Shown here piece after piece: positions 5,424 to 6,393 of a stretch of DNA of 6,393 nt (its first letter is position 1; the number at the start of each line of letters is the position of its first letter). This DNA comes from Bacillota bacterium (GTDB taxonomy: Bacteria; Bacillota; Sulfobacillia; RBS10-35), in the NCBI GenBank assembly GCA_029960865.1, contig JASBVX010000083.1, positions 1 through 6,393 on the forward strand, written 5' to 3'. The translations under genes were made by a program, and so were the position numbers. The notes under the pieces were generated by a model. That model made no database searches. It saw only the letters and a program-made list of their open reading frames with translations, and was not told the DNA's origin.

Positions 5424-6393
5424 CTATTCGCCGGGTAGTTGGGAGCCTCCTTCACAATCTGGATGTCATGGGGATGGCTTTCCCGGAGGCCATGGCCCGT
5501 GATGCGGACAAAGCGGGCCTTTTCGTGGAGCTCCCCCAGGTCGGCTGCTCCCACGTAGCCCATGCCAGCCCTGAGGCCCCCCAGGAGCTGAAAGACCACC
5601 TCGGAAAGGGGTCCCTTATAGGGCACCCGGGCTTCCACCCCTTCCGGGACGAATTTTTCCGCCTTTTGATCCTGGAAATAGCGCTCGCTGCTCCCCGCCG
5701 ACATAGCCCCCAGAGACCCCATGCCCCGGTAGGATTTGTAGCTGCGGCCCTGGAAGATCTCCAGATCTCCCGGGGCCTCATCGGTCCCGGCCAAGAGGCT
5801 CCCCATCATGACGGCACGGGCCCCGCCCCCCAGGGCCTTGACGATATCGCCCGAGAAACTGATACCCCCATCGGCCACGATGGGGATCCCCTTCTCCCGG
5901 CCCGCCCGGGCAGCCGCCAGGATGGCGCTGAATTGGGCCACCCCCACCCCGGCCACCACCCGGGTGGTGCAGATGGTGCCGGGGCCCACCCCCACCTTGA
6001 CGCCGTCGGCGCCTGCCTCCATCAAGGCCAGAGCTCCTTCGTAGGTGGCCACGTTGCCTGCCAGGACCGGCTGCTCCCGCCAGGTTGCCTTGAGCTTTTT
6101 CACCGTCTCCAGGACCCCTCGGGAGTGACCATGGGCCGAATCCACCACCAGCACATCCACCCCGGCGGCGATCAGGGCCTCCGCCCGCTCCATATCTTTG
6201 GGACCGGCCCCTACCGCAGCCGCCACCAGGAGGCGTCCCGAGGCATCTTTGGCGGCATGGGGGTACTGGCGCGCCTTCTGGATGTCCTTGATGGTGATGA
6301 GGCCCTTTAGCTTCCCCGCCTCATCCACCAGGGGAAGCTTTTCCACCTTGTGCCGGGCCAGAATCTGCCGGGCTTCCTCCAGGGTGGTCCCCA
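5420..6393 (-). CDS. guaB: IMP dehydrogenase, C-terminal part (5' end outside window)
   Basis: Cytoplasmic enzyme that oxidises IMP to XMP with NAD+, the first committed step of guanine nucleotide synthesis. The readable part is 323 residues; the reading frame is open to the right edge, so the N-terminus, the first CBS domain and part of the second are missing. Visible residues 1-40 are the end of the second CBS motif (VEKLPLVDE, GLITIKDI). The TIM-barrel follows: VDSAHGHS at 83-90 and AGNVAT at 111-116 in the NAD region; the catalytic loop GPGTICTTR at 136-144 with nucleophile C141 and T143; the IMP-phosphate site ADGGIS at 173-178; the mobile flap with the catalytic Arg-Tyr pair in ERYFQ (R237, Y238); and the conserved end HDIQIVKEAPNYPANR. 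All key residues are intact. T139 replaces the more usual Ser in the loop, a conservative change. The TGA stop overlaps the GTG start of the next gene in a GTGA, suggesting co-translation. Identification is secure. Confidence 0.98.
   Translation of the reverse strand, partial: GTTLEEARQILARHKVEKLPLVDEAGKLKGLITIKDIQKARQYPHAAKDASGRLLVAAAVGAGPKDMERAEALIAAGVDVLVVDSAHGHSRGVLETVKKLKATWREQPVLAGNVATYEGALALMEAGADGVKVGVGPGTICTTRVVAGVGVAQFSAILAAARAGREKGIPIVADGGISFSGDIVKALGGGARAVMMGSLLAGTDEAPGDLEIFQGRSYKSYRGMGSLGAMSAGSSERYFQDQKAEKFVPEGVEARVPYKGPLSEVVFQLLGGLRAGMGYVGAADLGELHEKARFVRITGHGLRESHPHDIQIVKEAPNYPANR

Noticed and set aside
5468..6310. Plus-strand open frame of 280 codons opposite guaB
   Set aside because: It lies entirely over conserved IMP dehydrogenase coding sequence. 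Its His/Pro/Gly-rich translation looks like a complement artefact.

Overview
This 6.4-kb window is a dense, single-strand bacterial gene cluster. All seven genes run on the minus strand, so transcription goes from the right edge to the left edge. The DNA is GC-rich with G/C-biased third codon positions. There is almost no non-coding sequence, and no intergenic space is longer than 12 bases. In 5'->3' transcriptional order the genes are: the 3' part of guaB (IMP dehydrogenase, 5420-6393, cut by the right edge); a 97-residue two-helix membrane protein (5130-5423); a first FtsX/MacB-like ABC permease broken by an apparent one-base frameshift (3716-5133); a LolD/MacB-type ABC ATPase (3030-3719); a second, shorter FtsX-like permease (2044-3033); a MutL-family ASKHA ATPase (328-2031); and a gene with two barrel-like repeats that is interrupted by an in-frame TGA and cut by the left edge (1-331).

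The architecture strongly suggests one operon. Five of the six gene junctions are 4-base ATGA or GTGA overlaps, which is typical of translational coupling. The sixth, before mutL, is a 12-base gap carrying a Shine-Dalgarno sequence. The middle of the cluster can be read as one transporter: one cytoplasmic ATPase and two different permease subunits, each with the topology TM1, large extracytoplasmic domain, TM2-TM4. The small two-TM protein is a possible accessory subunit. GuaB makes XMP for guanine nucleotide synthesis and has no obvious functional tie to the transporter. MutL proteins are known as partners of adenosylcobalamin-dependent mutases, but no mutase gene is visible here. This MutL also has a C-terminal region of about 100 residues beyond the ATPase core.

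The organism is a GC-rich bacterium. The extended MutL followed by a small barrel-repeat protein is reminiscent of Chloroflexota gene neighbourhoods. That is a weak recollection-based inference, and GC-rich Firmicutes-like lineages remain possible. Two genes carry lesions that look like single-base events (a CCC where CCCC would restore the frame, and a TGA inside otherwise continuous coding sequence). This raises the question of sequencing or assembly error, genuine decay, or recoding. I see no RNA genes, mobile elements, CRISPR arrays, clear terminators or promoters.
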